In this document: positions 15,134 to 23,147 of the stretch, one piece after another
How the letters are laid out: the number at the start of each line of letters is the position of its first letter
How positions within the stretch are numbered: the first letter of the stretch is position 1
DNA from: an uncultured Myxococcales bacterium
GTDB taxonomy: Bacteria; Myxococcota_A; Polyangia; Polyangiales; Houyiibacteriaceae
DNA: 36,478 nucleotides
Direction: 5' to 3'
Assembly: GCA_937893795.1 (NCBI GenBank)
Contig: CALCTH010000071.1
Span: 1 to 36,478 of the forward strand
Notes under the pieces: generated by a model
The model's database searches: none
What the model was told of the DNA's origin: nothing
The model's input: the letters and a program-made list of their open reading frames with translations, nothing else
Translations under genes and position numbers: made by a program

Positions 15134-16417
15134 ATGACGACCGAACGGAAGGCCCTCGTCGTGGGCGGGGGTGGGCGCGAGCACGCCCTCGCCTGGCGCC
15201 TTCACCGAAGCGGCGCCGAGCTGCACGTGGCGCCCGGCAACGCAGGCACCGCGGGCTTCGCCACGAACCACCCCGTGAACGCCGACGACGTCACCGGCCA
15301 GGTCGCGCTGGCGAAGGAGCTCGGCGTGGGCCTCGTCGTCGTCGGCCCCGAAGCGCCGCTCGTCGCCGGGCTCGTCGACGCACTCGAGGCCGCCGGCGTT
15401 CCGGCCTTCGGCCCGACCCGGGCCGCGGCGACGCTCGAGGGCTCGAAGATCCGCGCCAAGGAGCTGATGCAGCGCGCAGGCATCCCGACGGCCGGCTTCC
15501 GGGTCTTCGAGGACGCGGACGCGGCCGAGGCCTATGTGCGCGGCGCCGAGCGGCCGCTCGTCGTGAAGGCCGACGGTCTCGCGGCCGGGAAGGGCGTGAC
15601 CGTCGCCAAGGACGCGGAGGAAGCGGCGGGAGCCATCGACCGCATCATGCGGCAGCGCGCCTTCGGAGACGCCGGCGCGCGGGTTCTCATCGAGGAATGC
15701 CTCGTGGGACCCGAGGTGAGCTACCACGTGGTGTGCGACGGGACGCGCGCCGTGCCCCTCGCCGCCGCCCAGGACCACAAGCGCGCCTTCGACGGCGACC
15801 AGGGCCCCAATACCGGCGGCATGGGCGCCTACTCGCCGCCGCCCATGGTCGACGCGGCGCTCGAGGCGCGCATCCGGGCCGAGGTCGTCGTCCCCACGCT
15901 CGCGGCGCTTCGCGACGAGGGCACGCCCTTTCGCGGCGCGCTTTTCATCGGGCTGATGATCGTCGACGGCGCGCCGCAGGTGCTCGAGTACAACGTGCGC
16001 TTCGGCGACCCCGAGACGGAAGTGCTCATGGCGCGCTGGGGCGGGGACGCCTGGCCGCTCTTCCACGGCGCCGCGACGGGCGACCTCTCGGGCGTCGAGC
16101 CCGCCTGGGAGGCTCCGGCCGCGATGACGGTGGTGCTCGCGAGCGGCGGCTACCCGGGCGCCTACGCCAAGGGCAAGCCCATCGCGGGTCTCGAGGAGGC
16201 CGCGGCCCACGCCACCGTCTTCCACGCCGGGACGGCGGAGGCCGAGGGCCGCGTCGTCACGAGCGGGGGACGCGTGCTCGCCGTCACGGCGACGGGGGCC
16301 GACGTCGCCGCTGCGGCCCAACGGGCCTATGCGGCCGCGGATGCGATCGACTTCGAGGGCAAGCAGCTCCGGCGGGACATTGGCTGGCAGGCGCGCCCCT
16401 CCCGATCCCGCGACTGA
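15134..16417 (+). CDS. purD: Phosphoribosylamine-glycine ligase (PurD)
   Basis: PurD joins 5-phosphoribosylamine and glycine using ATP to give GAR, the second step of purine synthesis. The N-terminus has the diagnostic VVGGGGREHALAWRL nucleotide loop, then APGNAGT. The ATP-grasp domain has VKADGLAAGKGV, the EECLVGPEVSY strand, NTGGMGAYSP and FGDPETE. At 427 residues it is full length. It lies 58 bp downstream of purH and is probably co-transcribed with it. Confidence 0.97.
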   Translation: MTTERKALVVGGGGREHALAWRLHRSGAELHVAPGNAGTAGFATNHPVNADDVTGQVALAKELGVGLVVVGPEAPLVAGLVDALEAAGVPAFGPTRAAATLEGSKIRAKELMQRAGIPTAGFRVFEDADAAEAYVRGAERPLVVKADGLAAGKGVTVAKDAEEAAGAIDRIMRQRAFGDAGARVLIEECLVGPEVSYHVVCDGTRAVPLAAAQDHKRAFDGDQGPNTGGMGAYSPPPMVDAALEARIRAEVVVPTLAALRDEGTPFRGALFIGLMIVDGAPQVLEYNVRFGDPETEVLMARWGGDAWPLFHGAATGDLSGVEPAWEAPAAMTVVLASGGYPGAYAKGKPIAGLEEAAAHATVFHAGTAEAEGRVVTSGGRVLAVTATGADVAAAAQRAYAAADAIDFEGKQLRRDIGWQARPSRSRD

Positions 16418-16461
16418 GCCGCTCTTCGACGTTCGTCGCGCTCCATGGGCACCTTTTGGGG

Positions 16462-16490
16462 TTGCCGGATGCGACACACGTCGCTAACTC
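16462..16490 (+). promoter_or_regulatory. Possible sigma-70-like promoter of the iron-uptake locus
   Basis: TTGCCG (16462-16467) and TAACTC (16485-16490) are separated by 17 bp, a reasonable -35/-10 spacing. Transcription would start near 16497, at the edge of the Fur-like palindrome. The -10 match is weak, so this rests mainly on spacing and on the overlap with the operator-like site. Confidence 0.3.
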
Positions 16491-16497
16491 TCCGCCC

Positions 16498-16516
16498 GTT
16501 GAAAGTGATTTTCAAC
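16498..16516 (+). promoter_or_regulatory. Fur-box-like palindrome upstream of the iron-uptake genes
   Basis: GTTGAAAGTGATTTTCAAC has perfect 7-base arms (GTTGAAA/TTTCAAC) around GTGAT. Its inner TGAAAGTGATTTTCA fits the 7-1-7 Fur core TGATAATNATTATCA in spacing and in most positions. It stands out as AT-rich in a very GC-rich stretch and lies 80 bp before the first gene of a locus encoding an imelysin and a FecA-like receptor. Iron-dependent repression by Fur is inferred. Confidence 0.6.
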
Positions 16517-16596
16517 AGCGCGAGGCGGTCCCGGCGACCCGGCGCTCGAGCAGCGAGCCCTGACGCTCGCAGGCCCAGCTACGGGCAGAGGACCCC

Positions 16597-18027
16597 ATGA
16601 ACTTCGCTAAGTACTTCGATACGCGCTTGCTCGCGGCCGCGATGATCGCGGCGGCGCCGCTCTCTGGCTGCGGTGACGACGGCGACGCCGCGCTGCCCGC
16701 GACCTACAACTTCACGAACGCCACGGGCGAGAGCTCGGTCGTCTACGGCGGGCAGACCTTCCGCCACGTGCTGATCCAGGAAATGAACGGGTTCGTGAAC
16801 GGTCTTTCGGAGACCATCGATGGCGACGCCGCGTCGCCCTTCGGGACCGCGGGACGCACGGCGGCCGAGCTCAACTCGTGGTTCCGCTTCGACGATTCGG
16901 CGGCGGAGCGGACCTTCGAGTTCGTGACCTTCGGCCGGCAGGACTCCTTCGACGAGCTCGCCTCGCCGCGCGGCCTCGAGAGCAAGACCGCCGGCAACGA
17001 CAGCTCGACGGACCACCGTGACTGGAACGGCGGCGCCTTCCTCGGCTGGAACGACACGGCGCTCCTCGGCGCCGACGCGGGAAGCAACCCCACGGCCTTC
17101 GTGGACGCGCTCATCGCCGCCATGGACGCGCAGGCCGTGGCCCGTGCGGCGGGATCCCAGGCCACCGCCCCGGACGGCTCGCCGCTGCCCGTGTACACGA
17201 CGGCCGAGGGCCTTGACCTTCGCCAGCTGCTCGAGAAGTTCCTCCGCGTGAGCGTGACGTTCTCGCAGGGCGCCGACGACTACCTGGATGACGACGTGGA
17301 CGGGAAGGGCCTGCTCTCGGACAACCTGCCGAGCGACGGCGACCCCTACCGCACCCTCGAGCACCAGTGGGACGAGGGCTTCGGCTACTTCGGTGCGCCG
17401 CGGGATTACGGCGACTACACCGACGAGGAAATCGCCGGGCGTGGCGGTCGCGAGGACTGGCAGGGACGCCACGACACCAACGGTGACGGTCAAATCGACC
17501 TCATCACGGAGAACGTCTGGGGCGCCGCCTCCAACGCCGCGAAGCGGGACCTGGGCTCGGCGACGGGCACGGACTTCACCGCCGAGGTCTGGGAGGGTTT
17601 CCTGCGCGGGCGTCAGATCCTCGCGGAGTCCGCCGAGGGTCCGCTGAGCGAGGCTCAGCTCGCCGACCTGCGGGCGGCCCGGGACCAGGCGCGCGGGACG
17701 TGGGAGCGCGTCATCGCCGCGACCGCCATCCACTACATCAACGACACGCTCGACGACATGAGCGAGTTCGGGACCGACGCCTACTCCTTCGCGACTCACG
17801 CGGTCCACTGGGCCGAGATGAAGGGCTTCGCGCTCGGGCTTCAGTTCAACCCCGGCTCGCCGCTGCTGCCGACCTTCGCGCAGGTCCACGATCTGATGAG
17901 GGACCAGCCCGTGCTAGAGGATGCGGGCGATGCGGCCATCGCCGCGTACGAGCAGGCGCTTCTCGACGCGCGTGCGTTGATGGGCACGGCCTACGGCTTC
18001 GCCCAGGCAGACCTCGAGGCCTGGTAG
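16597..18027 (+). CDS. DUF4856-family lipoprotein, iron-uptake locus
   Basis: The 476-residue protein starts at ATG 16597 behind a good ribosome site (AGAGGA). It has a signal peptide with lipobox LSGC (Cys about residue 24) followed by acidic GDDGD, so it is probably anchored in the outer membrane or facing the periplasm. The mature part opens with YNFTN...SSVVYGGQTFRHVLIQEMNGFV and has an aspartate-rich central region with DTNGDGQIDL. This pattern I associate with DUF4856 proteins, which are often encoded beside imelysins. The DTNGDGQID segment resembles a calcium-binding loop. It is followed 33 bp later by the imelysin gene and preceded by a Fur-like operator. Iron or other metal capture is inferred from context; no catalytic motif is visible. 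Confidence 0.7.
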   Translation: MNFAKYFDTRLLAAAMIAAAPLSGCGDDGDAALPATYNFTNATGESSVVYGGQTFRHVLIQEMNGFVNGLSETIDGDAASPFGTAGRTAAELNSWFRFDDSAAERTFEFVTFGRQDSFDELASPRGLESKTAGNDSSTDHRDWNGGAFLGWNDTALLGADAGSNPTAFVDALIAAMDAQAVARAAGSQATAPDGSPLPVYTTAEGLDLRQLLEKFLRVSVTFSQGADDYLDDDVDGKGLLSDNLPSDGDPYRTLEHQWDEGFGYFGAPRDYGDYTDEEIAGRGGREDWQGRHDTNGDGQIDLITENVWGAASNAAKRDLGSATGTDFTAEVWEGFLRGRQILAESAEGPLSEAQLADLRAARDQARGTWERVIAATAIHYINDTLDDMSEFGTDAYSFATHAVHWAEMKGFALGLQFNPGSPLLPTFAQVHDLMRDQPVLEDAGDAAIAAYEQALLDARALMGTAYGFAQADLEAW

Positions 18028-18060
18028 CCTTTCGGCCCCCACCGACCCCAGGACGACGCC

Positions 18061-19242
18061 ATGCGCTTCTCGAGCTTCTTCCTCCTCGCGGCATCCGGTC
18101 TGACCCTGGCGAGCTGCAGCGGCGACGGCGCCCCGAGCGACACGGGGCCCGAGGCCGATGCGCGGCGCCAGGTCCTCGCGGCCTTCGCCGACGACGTCGT
18201 GGTTCCCCGCCTCGCCCGCTTCCGCGGTGACGCGGCCGCCCTCGAAACCGCCGCCCAGGCCTGGGCGGCGGCGCCGGCGGACGCGACTGCGCGGGGCGCC
18301 GCGCAGGCCGCCTTCGTGGACGCGATGGATACCTGGCAGGAGCTCGAGGTGCTGCAGGTGGGGCCCGCTGGGACCACCGGGGACATCGAGGGGGGGCAAG
18401 GCCTTCGCGACGAGATCTACTCCTGGCCCACGACCAACGCCTGCCGCGTCGACCAGGAGACCATCGAAGACGCGGCCGCGACCCCGGACGGGCTTCGCAG
18501 CGAGCTCGTCAACGTGCGTGGCCTCGACGCCCTGGAGCGCCTGCTCTTCGTCGTGGACGAGACGACCGCCTGCCCGTCGAGCAGCCCGCTCATCCTGGAC
18601 GGGTTGTGGGAGGCCGTGGCGGCGACGCCCGGCGACGTGACGGCGCGGCGAGCGAGCTACGCCGCCTCGGCGGCGACGCTGGTGCGCGAGCGTGCCGAAG
18701 AGCTGGAGGCGGCCTGGACGGGCGGCTTCCGCGACGAGCTGGCGACGGCGGGCGCGGGCTCCGTGGTGTACCGGACGAGCCTCGACGCGCTGAACGGCGT
18801 GAGCGACGCGCTCTTCTATCTCGAAGGCATCACCGTGAACGTGAAGATCGCGGAGCCTGCGGGGCTCAGCGGCTGCGAGACGGCGGACACGTGCCCCGAG
18901 GCCCGAGAGAGCCTCTTCGCCGACCGCTCGCTCGCCAACATCCAGGCCAACTACCGCGGCTACGTCGCAGGCTTTCGCGGCGGCGAGGGGATGGGTCTCG
19001 ACCAGCTTCTTCGTGACGTCGGCGCGTCCGATCTGGCGGACCGCATGGACGCCGCCATCGTCACCGCCGACCCGGTGGTGGAGGGCCTGAGCGGCACGCT
19101 CCCGGCGCTGCTGGAGGCGGATCCGCAGGGTCTCGACCCCGCGTTCAACGCGATCCAGGACGTCGTGCGCCTTCAGCGTACGGAGCTCGTCAGCGTCTTC
19201 AACCTGCGCCTGCCGCAGAGCGTCGCCGCCGACAACGATTGA
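18061..19242 (+). CDS. Imelysin-family (IrpA/peptidase M75-like) lipoprotein
   Basis: The 393-residue protein has a signal peptide ending in the lipobox LASC and a helical, alanine-rich mature domain typical of the imelysin/IrpA family. Visible family landmarks are DTWQELEVLQVGP, GLRDEIYSWPTTNACRVDQ, and the core RGLDALERLLF, where the family GxHxxE motif would be. Here the histidine position is aspartate (GLDALE), while the glycine and glutamate remain. Imelysins are iron-regulated periplasmic or surface proteins thought to bind metal; peptidase activity is doubtful in most members. The gene sits between the DUF4856 gene and the HTTM gene, and the close spacing supports one operon. Confidence 0.85.
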   Translation: MRFSSFFLLAASGLTLASCSGDGAPSDTGPEADARRQVLAAFADDVVVPRLARFRGDAAALETAAQAWAAAPADATARGAAQAAFVDAMDTWQELEVLQVGPAGTTGDIEGGQGLRDEIYSWPTTNACRVDQETIEDAAATPDGLRSELVNVRGLDALERLLFVVDETTACPSSSPLILDGLWEAVAATPGDVTARRASYAASAATLVRERAEELEAAWTGGFRDELATAGAGSVVYRTSLDALNGVSDALFYLEGITVNVKIAEPAGLSGCETADTCPEARESLFADRSLANIQANYRGYVAGFRGGEGMGLDQLLRDVGASDLADRMDAAIVTADPVVEGLSGTLPALLEADPQGLDPAFNAIQDVVRLQRTELVSVFNLRLPQSVAADND

Positions 19243-19257
19243 GCGGGTGGCGAGTCC

Positions 19258-20667
19258 GTGGAGTCCGAGGCCACGGGCATGCGAGCGCTCTGGGCGCGTG
19301 GGCACGCGCCCGTCGACCCCGCGAGCCTGGTGGCCTTCCGGGTGGCCTTCGGGCTGCTCGGCATGGTCAGCGCGGAACGTTTCCTGAGCTTCGGCTGGGA
19401 CGAGCGGCTCTTCGACGCGCCGAGCTTCCACTTCCGCTACTACGGCTTCGGCTGGGTGCCGACGCCCCCGGACGGCGTCGTCACGGGCCTCTTCGTCGCC
19501 ATTCTCGCGCTGGGCAGCCTCATCGCGTTCGGTCTCGTCACGCGGCTTGCCACGGTGCTCTTCGCGGTGCTCTTCACGTACGTCCAGCTCATCGACGTCA
19601 CGACGTACCTGAACCATTACGTCCTGGTCAGCCTGTTGGCCTTCTGGATGTGCCTCATGCCCCTCGGGGCCCGGGGAAGCCTCGACGCATGGATCCGCGC
19701 ACGGCGTGGCCGTCCGCCGCGTCCCCCGCTTCGGGCCTGGATGCTCTGGGCGCTCCGCTTCCAGGTGGCCGTCGTCTACGTGAACGCGGCGCTCGCCAAG
19801 GCCACCGGGGACTGGCTGCTGCATGGGCAGCCCATGGGCATCTGGCTCGCCGCGCGCACGGACACTCCGCTCGTCGGGGACCTCTTCGCGCACCACGAGG
19901 TCGCCCTCGTGCTGGGGTGGGCCGGCTTTCTCTACGACCTCACCATCCCGCTCTGGCTCAGCCTTCGCCGGACCCGGGTGCCGGCCTACACGCTGCTGCT
20001 CGTCTTCCACGGCATGACCGCCGTGCTCTTCGACATCGGGATGTTTCCCTGGATCATGACGGCCGCCGCGACGATCTTCTTCGAGCCCGCGTGGCCTCGC
20101 CGGCTCCTCGGTCGCCTCGTCGGTCCGCGTGACGAGGCGTCCCGGCCCATCGAGCCCACGAGACCACGCCGCGGCCTGGCGGTGACGCTCGCCATCTTTG
20201 CGCTTCTGCAGGTGCTCTGGCCGCTCCGTGCGCACGCCTACGGTGGCAACGTGCTCTGGCACGAGCAGGGCATGCGCTTCAGCTGGCGGGTTCTCTGCCG
20301 CGAGAAGAACGGTTCCATTCGCTACCGCGTTCGCTGGACCGGCAGCGAGCGAGAGCGCTACGTGTTTCCGCAGCGCTACCTCACCGATCACCAGGAACGC
20401 GAGATGGCGGGGCAGCCCGATCTCGTGCTCCAGCTGGCGCATCACGTGGCGGCGGACCACCGTGCGCGCGGCTACGAGGACGTCGAGGTGCGCGTGGACG
20501 CCTGGGTCAGCCTCAACGGACGACGCATGGCGCGCATGATCGACCCCGATGTGGACCTCTCGCGGGTGCCCGATGGCCTCGGCAAAGCGAGCTGGATCCT
20601 GCCGGCGCCCGGCGGCGCGCCGATTCGGCTGCAGCGACCCCCACGGGTCGCGGAGGATGAGCGATGA
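19258..20667 (+). CDS. HTTM-domain membrane protein, vitamin K-dependent gamma-carboxylase homologue
   Basis: The 469-residue protein has several membrane helices over about the first 300 residues. It then has a soluble C-terminal domain rich in aromatic and charged residues (WHEQGMRFSWRVLCREKNGSIRYRV). The opening PVDPASLVAFRVAFGLLG, the LRFQVAVVYVNAALAKATGDWL segment (shortened here) and the FHFRYYGF region are typical of HTTM proteins. HTTM proteins are bacterial relatives of vertebrate gamma-glutamyl carboxylase. Bacterial roles are largely unknown. GTG 19258 was chosen because it follows the imelysin stop by 15 bp; ATG 19279 is an equally possible start. Its stop overlaps the receptor ATG (ATGA), so it is coupled to TonB-dependent uptake. 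Confidence 0.82.
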   Translation: MESEATGMRALWARGHAPVDPASLVAFRVAFGLLGMVSAERFLSFGWDERLFDAPSFHFRYYGFGWVPTPPDGVVTGLFVAILALGSLIAFGLVTRLATVLFAVLFTYVQLIDVTTYLNHYVLVSLLAFWMCLMPLGARGSLDAWIRARRGRPPRPPLRAWMLWALRFQVAVVYVNAALAKATGDWLLHGQPMGIWLAARTDTPLVGDLFAHHEVALVLGWAGFLYDLTIPLWLSLRRTRVPAYTLLLVFHGMTAVLFDIGMFPWIMTAAATIFFEPAWPRRLLGRLVGPRDEASRPIEPTRPRRGLAVTLAIFALLQVLWPLRAHAYGGNVLWHEQGMRFSWRVLCREKNGSIRYRVRWTGSERERYVFPQRYLTDHQEREMAGQPDLVLQLAHHVAADHRARGYEDVEVRVDAWVSLNGRRMARMIDPDVDLSRVPDGLGKASWILPAPGGAPIRLQRPPRVAEDER

Positions 20668-23090
20668 AGCGGTTCCGGGTCCTGGCGCTCGCGGCCTCGG
20701 TCGCGCTGGCGGCCGAGAGCACGGCTCTCGCGCAGGAGAGTCCACCCGCGGATCCGGACGCGGGCGGCTTCGAGCTCGACGAGGAGTTCGAACTCGACGA
20801 GGAGCCGGAGACGGGAGCGGAGACGGACCAGGATCCGGCGACGGGGACGGAACCGGACACGGACACGGAGACGGAGACGGAGACGGAGACCGACACGGGC
20901 ACGGGCACGGGCGCCGACCGAGGTGCTGACCGCGAGATGGAGGAGATGAGGGTCGACGTGCTGCCGCTCGTCGACCCGCGGAGCATCGGCGGGGGCGTGA
21001 CCGTCCTCGACGAGGAGCAGCTCGACACGCTCAACTACGACGACCCGCACTCCGTGCTGCTGCAGGCGCCGGGCGTCTACGTGCGCACCGAGGACGGCTT
21101 CGGGCTCCGCCCCAACATCGGTCTCCGCGGCACGGACCCGGGCCGGAGCCGCAAGATCACGCTCCTCGAGGATGGCGTTCTCTTCGGACCGGCACCCTAC
21201 GCCGCCCCGGCGGCCTACTACTTCCCGCTGATGACGCGCATCACGGGCGTCGAGGTCTTCAAGGGCCCGGCGGCCATCCTCTTCGGTCCCCAGACCATCG
21301 GCGGCGCCATCGACTTCCGGACCCGGCAGGTTCCCGAGGGGCGCCGCGGCCAGCTCGACCTCTCCTTCGGCCGCTTCCGCTCGCAGAAGGCCCACCTCTG
21401 GTACGGCGCATCGAATCGCTGGGGCGGGATCCTCGTGGAGGGCCTCCACGTCGGCACCCTCGGCTTCAAGGAGATCGACAACTCCAACCGGAACACGGGC
21501 TTCCAGCGCCAGGATTTCGTCGTGCGCGGCTTCGTCCGCGCGAACCCCACGGCCCGCGTCTATCATCGCCTGGAGCTTCGCCTCGGGCTCGGGCGCGAGC
21601 GCTCGGACGAGACCTACCTCGGTCTGAGCCGCGAGGACTTCGCTGCCAACGCGACCCGTCGCTATGCGTCGACGGCGCCGGACCGGATGAACTGGTGGCG
21701 CACGAGCGGTGTCCTCACGTGGACCCTCGGCATCGGCGAGCACACCTCGCTCGTCACGGACGTCTACCGGCACGACTTCGAGCGGAGCTGGTTCCGGCTG
21801 AATCGCTTCGGGACCACGCGCGGGGCCGACGCGAACGGCGACGGAGTGCCGGACGCGAACGACCAGGTCGGCCTGCGGGACATCGTGAACAACCCGACCG
21901 GCGCCAACGCCGTACGCCTCGCGGTGCTGCGCGGCGACGAGGACTCGGACGAGCTCCTCGGACGCCCCTACTCCATCGACAACGACCGCCGCTTCTTCTC
22001 GCAGGGTGTGCAGAGCCGGCTCCGGACGACCTTCGCGACGGGCGCGCTGCGCCATGAGGTCGACGCCGGCCTTCGCGTGCACATGGACCAGGTCGAGCGC
22101 GAGCAAACCGAGTTCGGCTTCGACATGCGGAGCGGCACGCTCGTTCGCCGCCCCGACGACACGACGCTCGTCACGGACAACCTCGACGAAGCGCTCGCCA
22201 TCGCGGGCTACGCGACCTGGAAGCTCGCCTGGCGCGGCTTCGAGCTGAGCCCTGGGCTTCGTACGGAGATCATCCGCACCGAGCGCACCAACGACCTCGA
22301 CCGCGACGCCGATACCGACGCCATCGACACCGTGGTCCTGCCCGGGCTCGGCGTCACCTACGCCTTGAGCGAGGAGCTCCGCCTCGTCGCCGGCGTGCAT
22401 CGAGGCTTCTCGCCCGTCGCGCCGGGCCAGGACGAGGGCATCGACCCCGAGCTCAGCCTCAACTACGAGCTCGGCGCGCGCTACGTCGACCCGGAGAAGG
22501 GCCGGCTCCTCGAGCTCGTGGGCTGGCTGAACGACTACTCGAACCTCCTCAGCCAATGCGCCTTCGCGCGGGGCTGCGACGTCGAAGACCTCGACGAGCA
22601 GTTCGAGGGCGGCGACATCTTCATCTGGGGCATCGAAGCCGCCGCCCAGTGGCGCTTTCCCCTCGGCGACGCCTGGCTGCTTCCCGTGCGTGCAAGCTAC
22701 AGCTACACGGACAGCCGCTTTCAGGAGGCCTTCGCGTCGAACGACCCGACCATCGGGACCGTTCAGGAGGGCGACCCGCTGCCCTTCCTGCCGCGGCATC
22801 AGGGCCAGCTTCAGCTGGGGCTCGAGCACGCACGATTCGGCGTGCGCACGGTCCTCACCTACGTCGGCGAGCTCCGCGAGCGGGCGCAGGGCGGACCGGG
22901 CCTCACGACGACGGACGACTTCGTCCTTCTCGACGCCGTGCTCTGGAGCGACGTGACTGAGCGCGTGCGTGCGTACCTCCGCTTCGAGAACCTCGCGAAC
23001 CAGTCGCCGGTGGTCTCGACCCTGCCCTTCGGACCGCGGCCACTGAAGCCCTTCACGGTATGGGCTGGCGTACGCGCCGACCTGGAGTGA
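20664..23090 (+). CDS. TonB-dependent outer-membrane receptor, FecA-like
   Basis: The 808-residue protein starts at the ATG overlapping the HTTM stop. It has a signal peptide (cleavage near ALAQE) and then an unusual acidic, threonine-rich linker (about residues 32-90). The plug domain is recognised by GGGVTVLDEEQL, DPHSVLLQAPGVYVRTEDGFG, LRPNIGLRGTDPGRSRKITLLEDGV and VEVFKGPAAILFGPQTIGGAIDF. This series is strongly FecA-like (ferric dicitrate). The beta-barrel ends with a strand finishing VWAGVRADLE. MRVDVLPL before the plug may serve as the TonB box. The substrate is probably a ferric chelate, given the Fur-like site and the imelysin. No fecI/fecR pair is seen. Confidence 0.9.
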   Translation: MKRFRVLALAASVALAAESTALAQESPPADPDAGGFELDEEFELDEEPETGAETDQDPATGTEPDTDTETETETETDTGTGTGADRGADREMEEMRVDVLPLVDPRSIGGGVTVLDEEQLDTLNYDDPHSVLLQAPGVYVRTEDGFGLRPNIGLRGTDPGRSRKITLLEDGVLFGPAPYAAPAAYYFPLMTRITGVEVFKGPAAILFGPQTIGGAIDFRTRQVPEGRRGQLDLSFGRFRSQKAHLWYGASNRWGGILVEGLHVGTLGFKEIDNSNRNTGFQRQDFVVRGFVRANPTARVYHRLELRLGLGRERSDETYLGLSREDFAANATRRYASTAPDRMNWWRTSGVLTWTLGIGEHTSLVTDVYRHDFERSWFRLNRFGTTRGADANGDGVPDANDQVGLRDIVNNPTGANAVRLAVLRGDEDSDELLGRPYSIDNDRRFFSQGVQSRLRTTFATGALRHEVDAGLRVHMDQVEREQTEFGFDMRSGTLVRRPDDTTLVTDNLDEALAIAGYATWKLAWRGFELSPGLRTEIIRTERTNDLDRDADTDAIDTVVLPGLGVTYALSEELRLVAGVHRGFSPVAPGQDEGIDPELSLNYELGARYVDPEKGRLLELVGWLNDYSNLLSQCAFARGCDVEDLDEQFEGGDIFIWGIEAAAQWRFPLGDAWLLPVRASYSYTDSRFQEAFASNDPTIGTVQEGDPLPFLPRHQGQLQLGLEHARFGVRTVLTYVGELRERAQGGPGLTTTDDFVLLDAVLWSDVTERVRAYLRFENLANQSPVVSTLPFGPRPLKPFTVWAGVRADLE
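20855..20911 (+). repeat. Hexanucleotide repeat tract in the receptor N-terminal linker
   Basis: Units of GGACAC, GGAGAC and GGGCAC follow one another about nine times. They encode alternating Thr with Asp, Glu or Gly between the signal peptide and the plug domain. Less regular copies extend the tract on both sides (about 20802-20935). Because the unit is six bases, expansion or contraction would change linker length without a frameshift. Confidence 0.75.
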
Positions 23091-23147
23091 CCGTGCCGCC
23101 GCGTCACGCCCCTCGGCCTTGACGCCCCGAGAGCGTGCCGGGATACC

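Noticed and set aside
17914-20745. 943-codon open frame on the minus strand
   Set aside because: It is antisense to the imelysin and HTTM genes, with no motifs.
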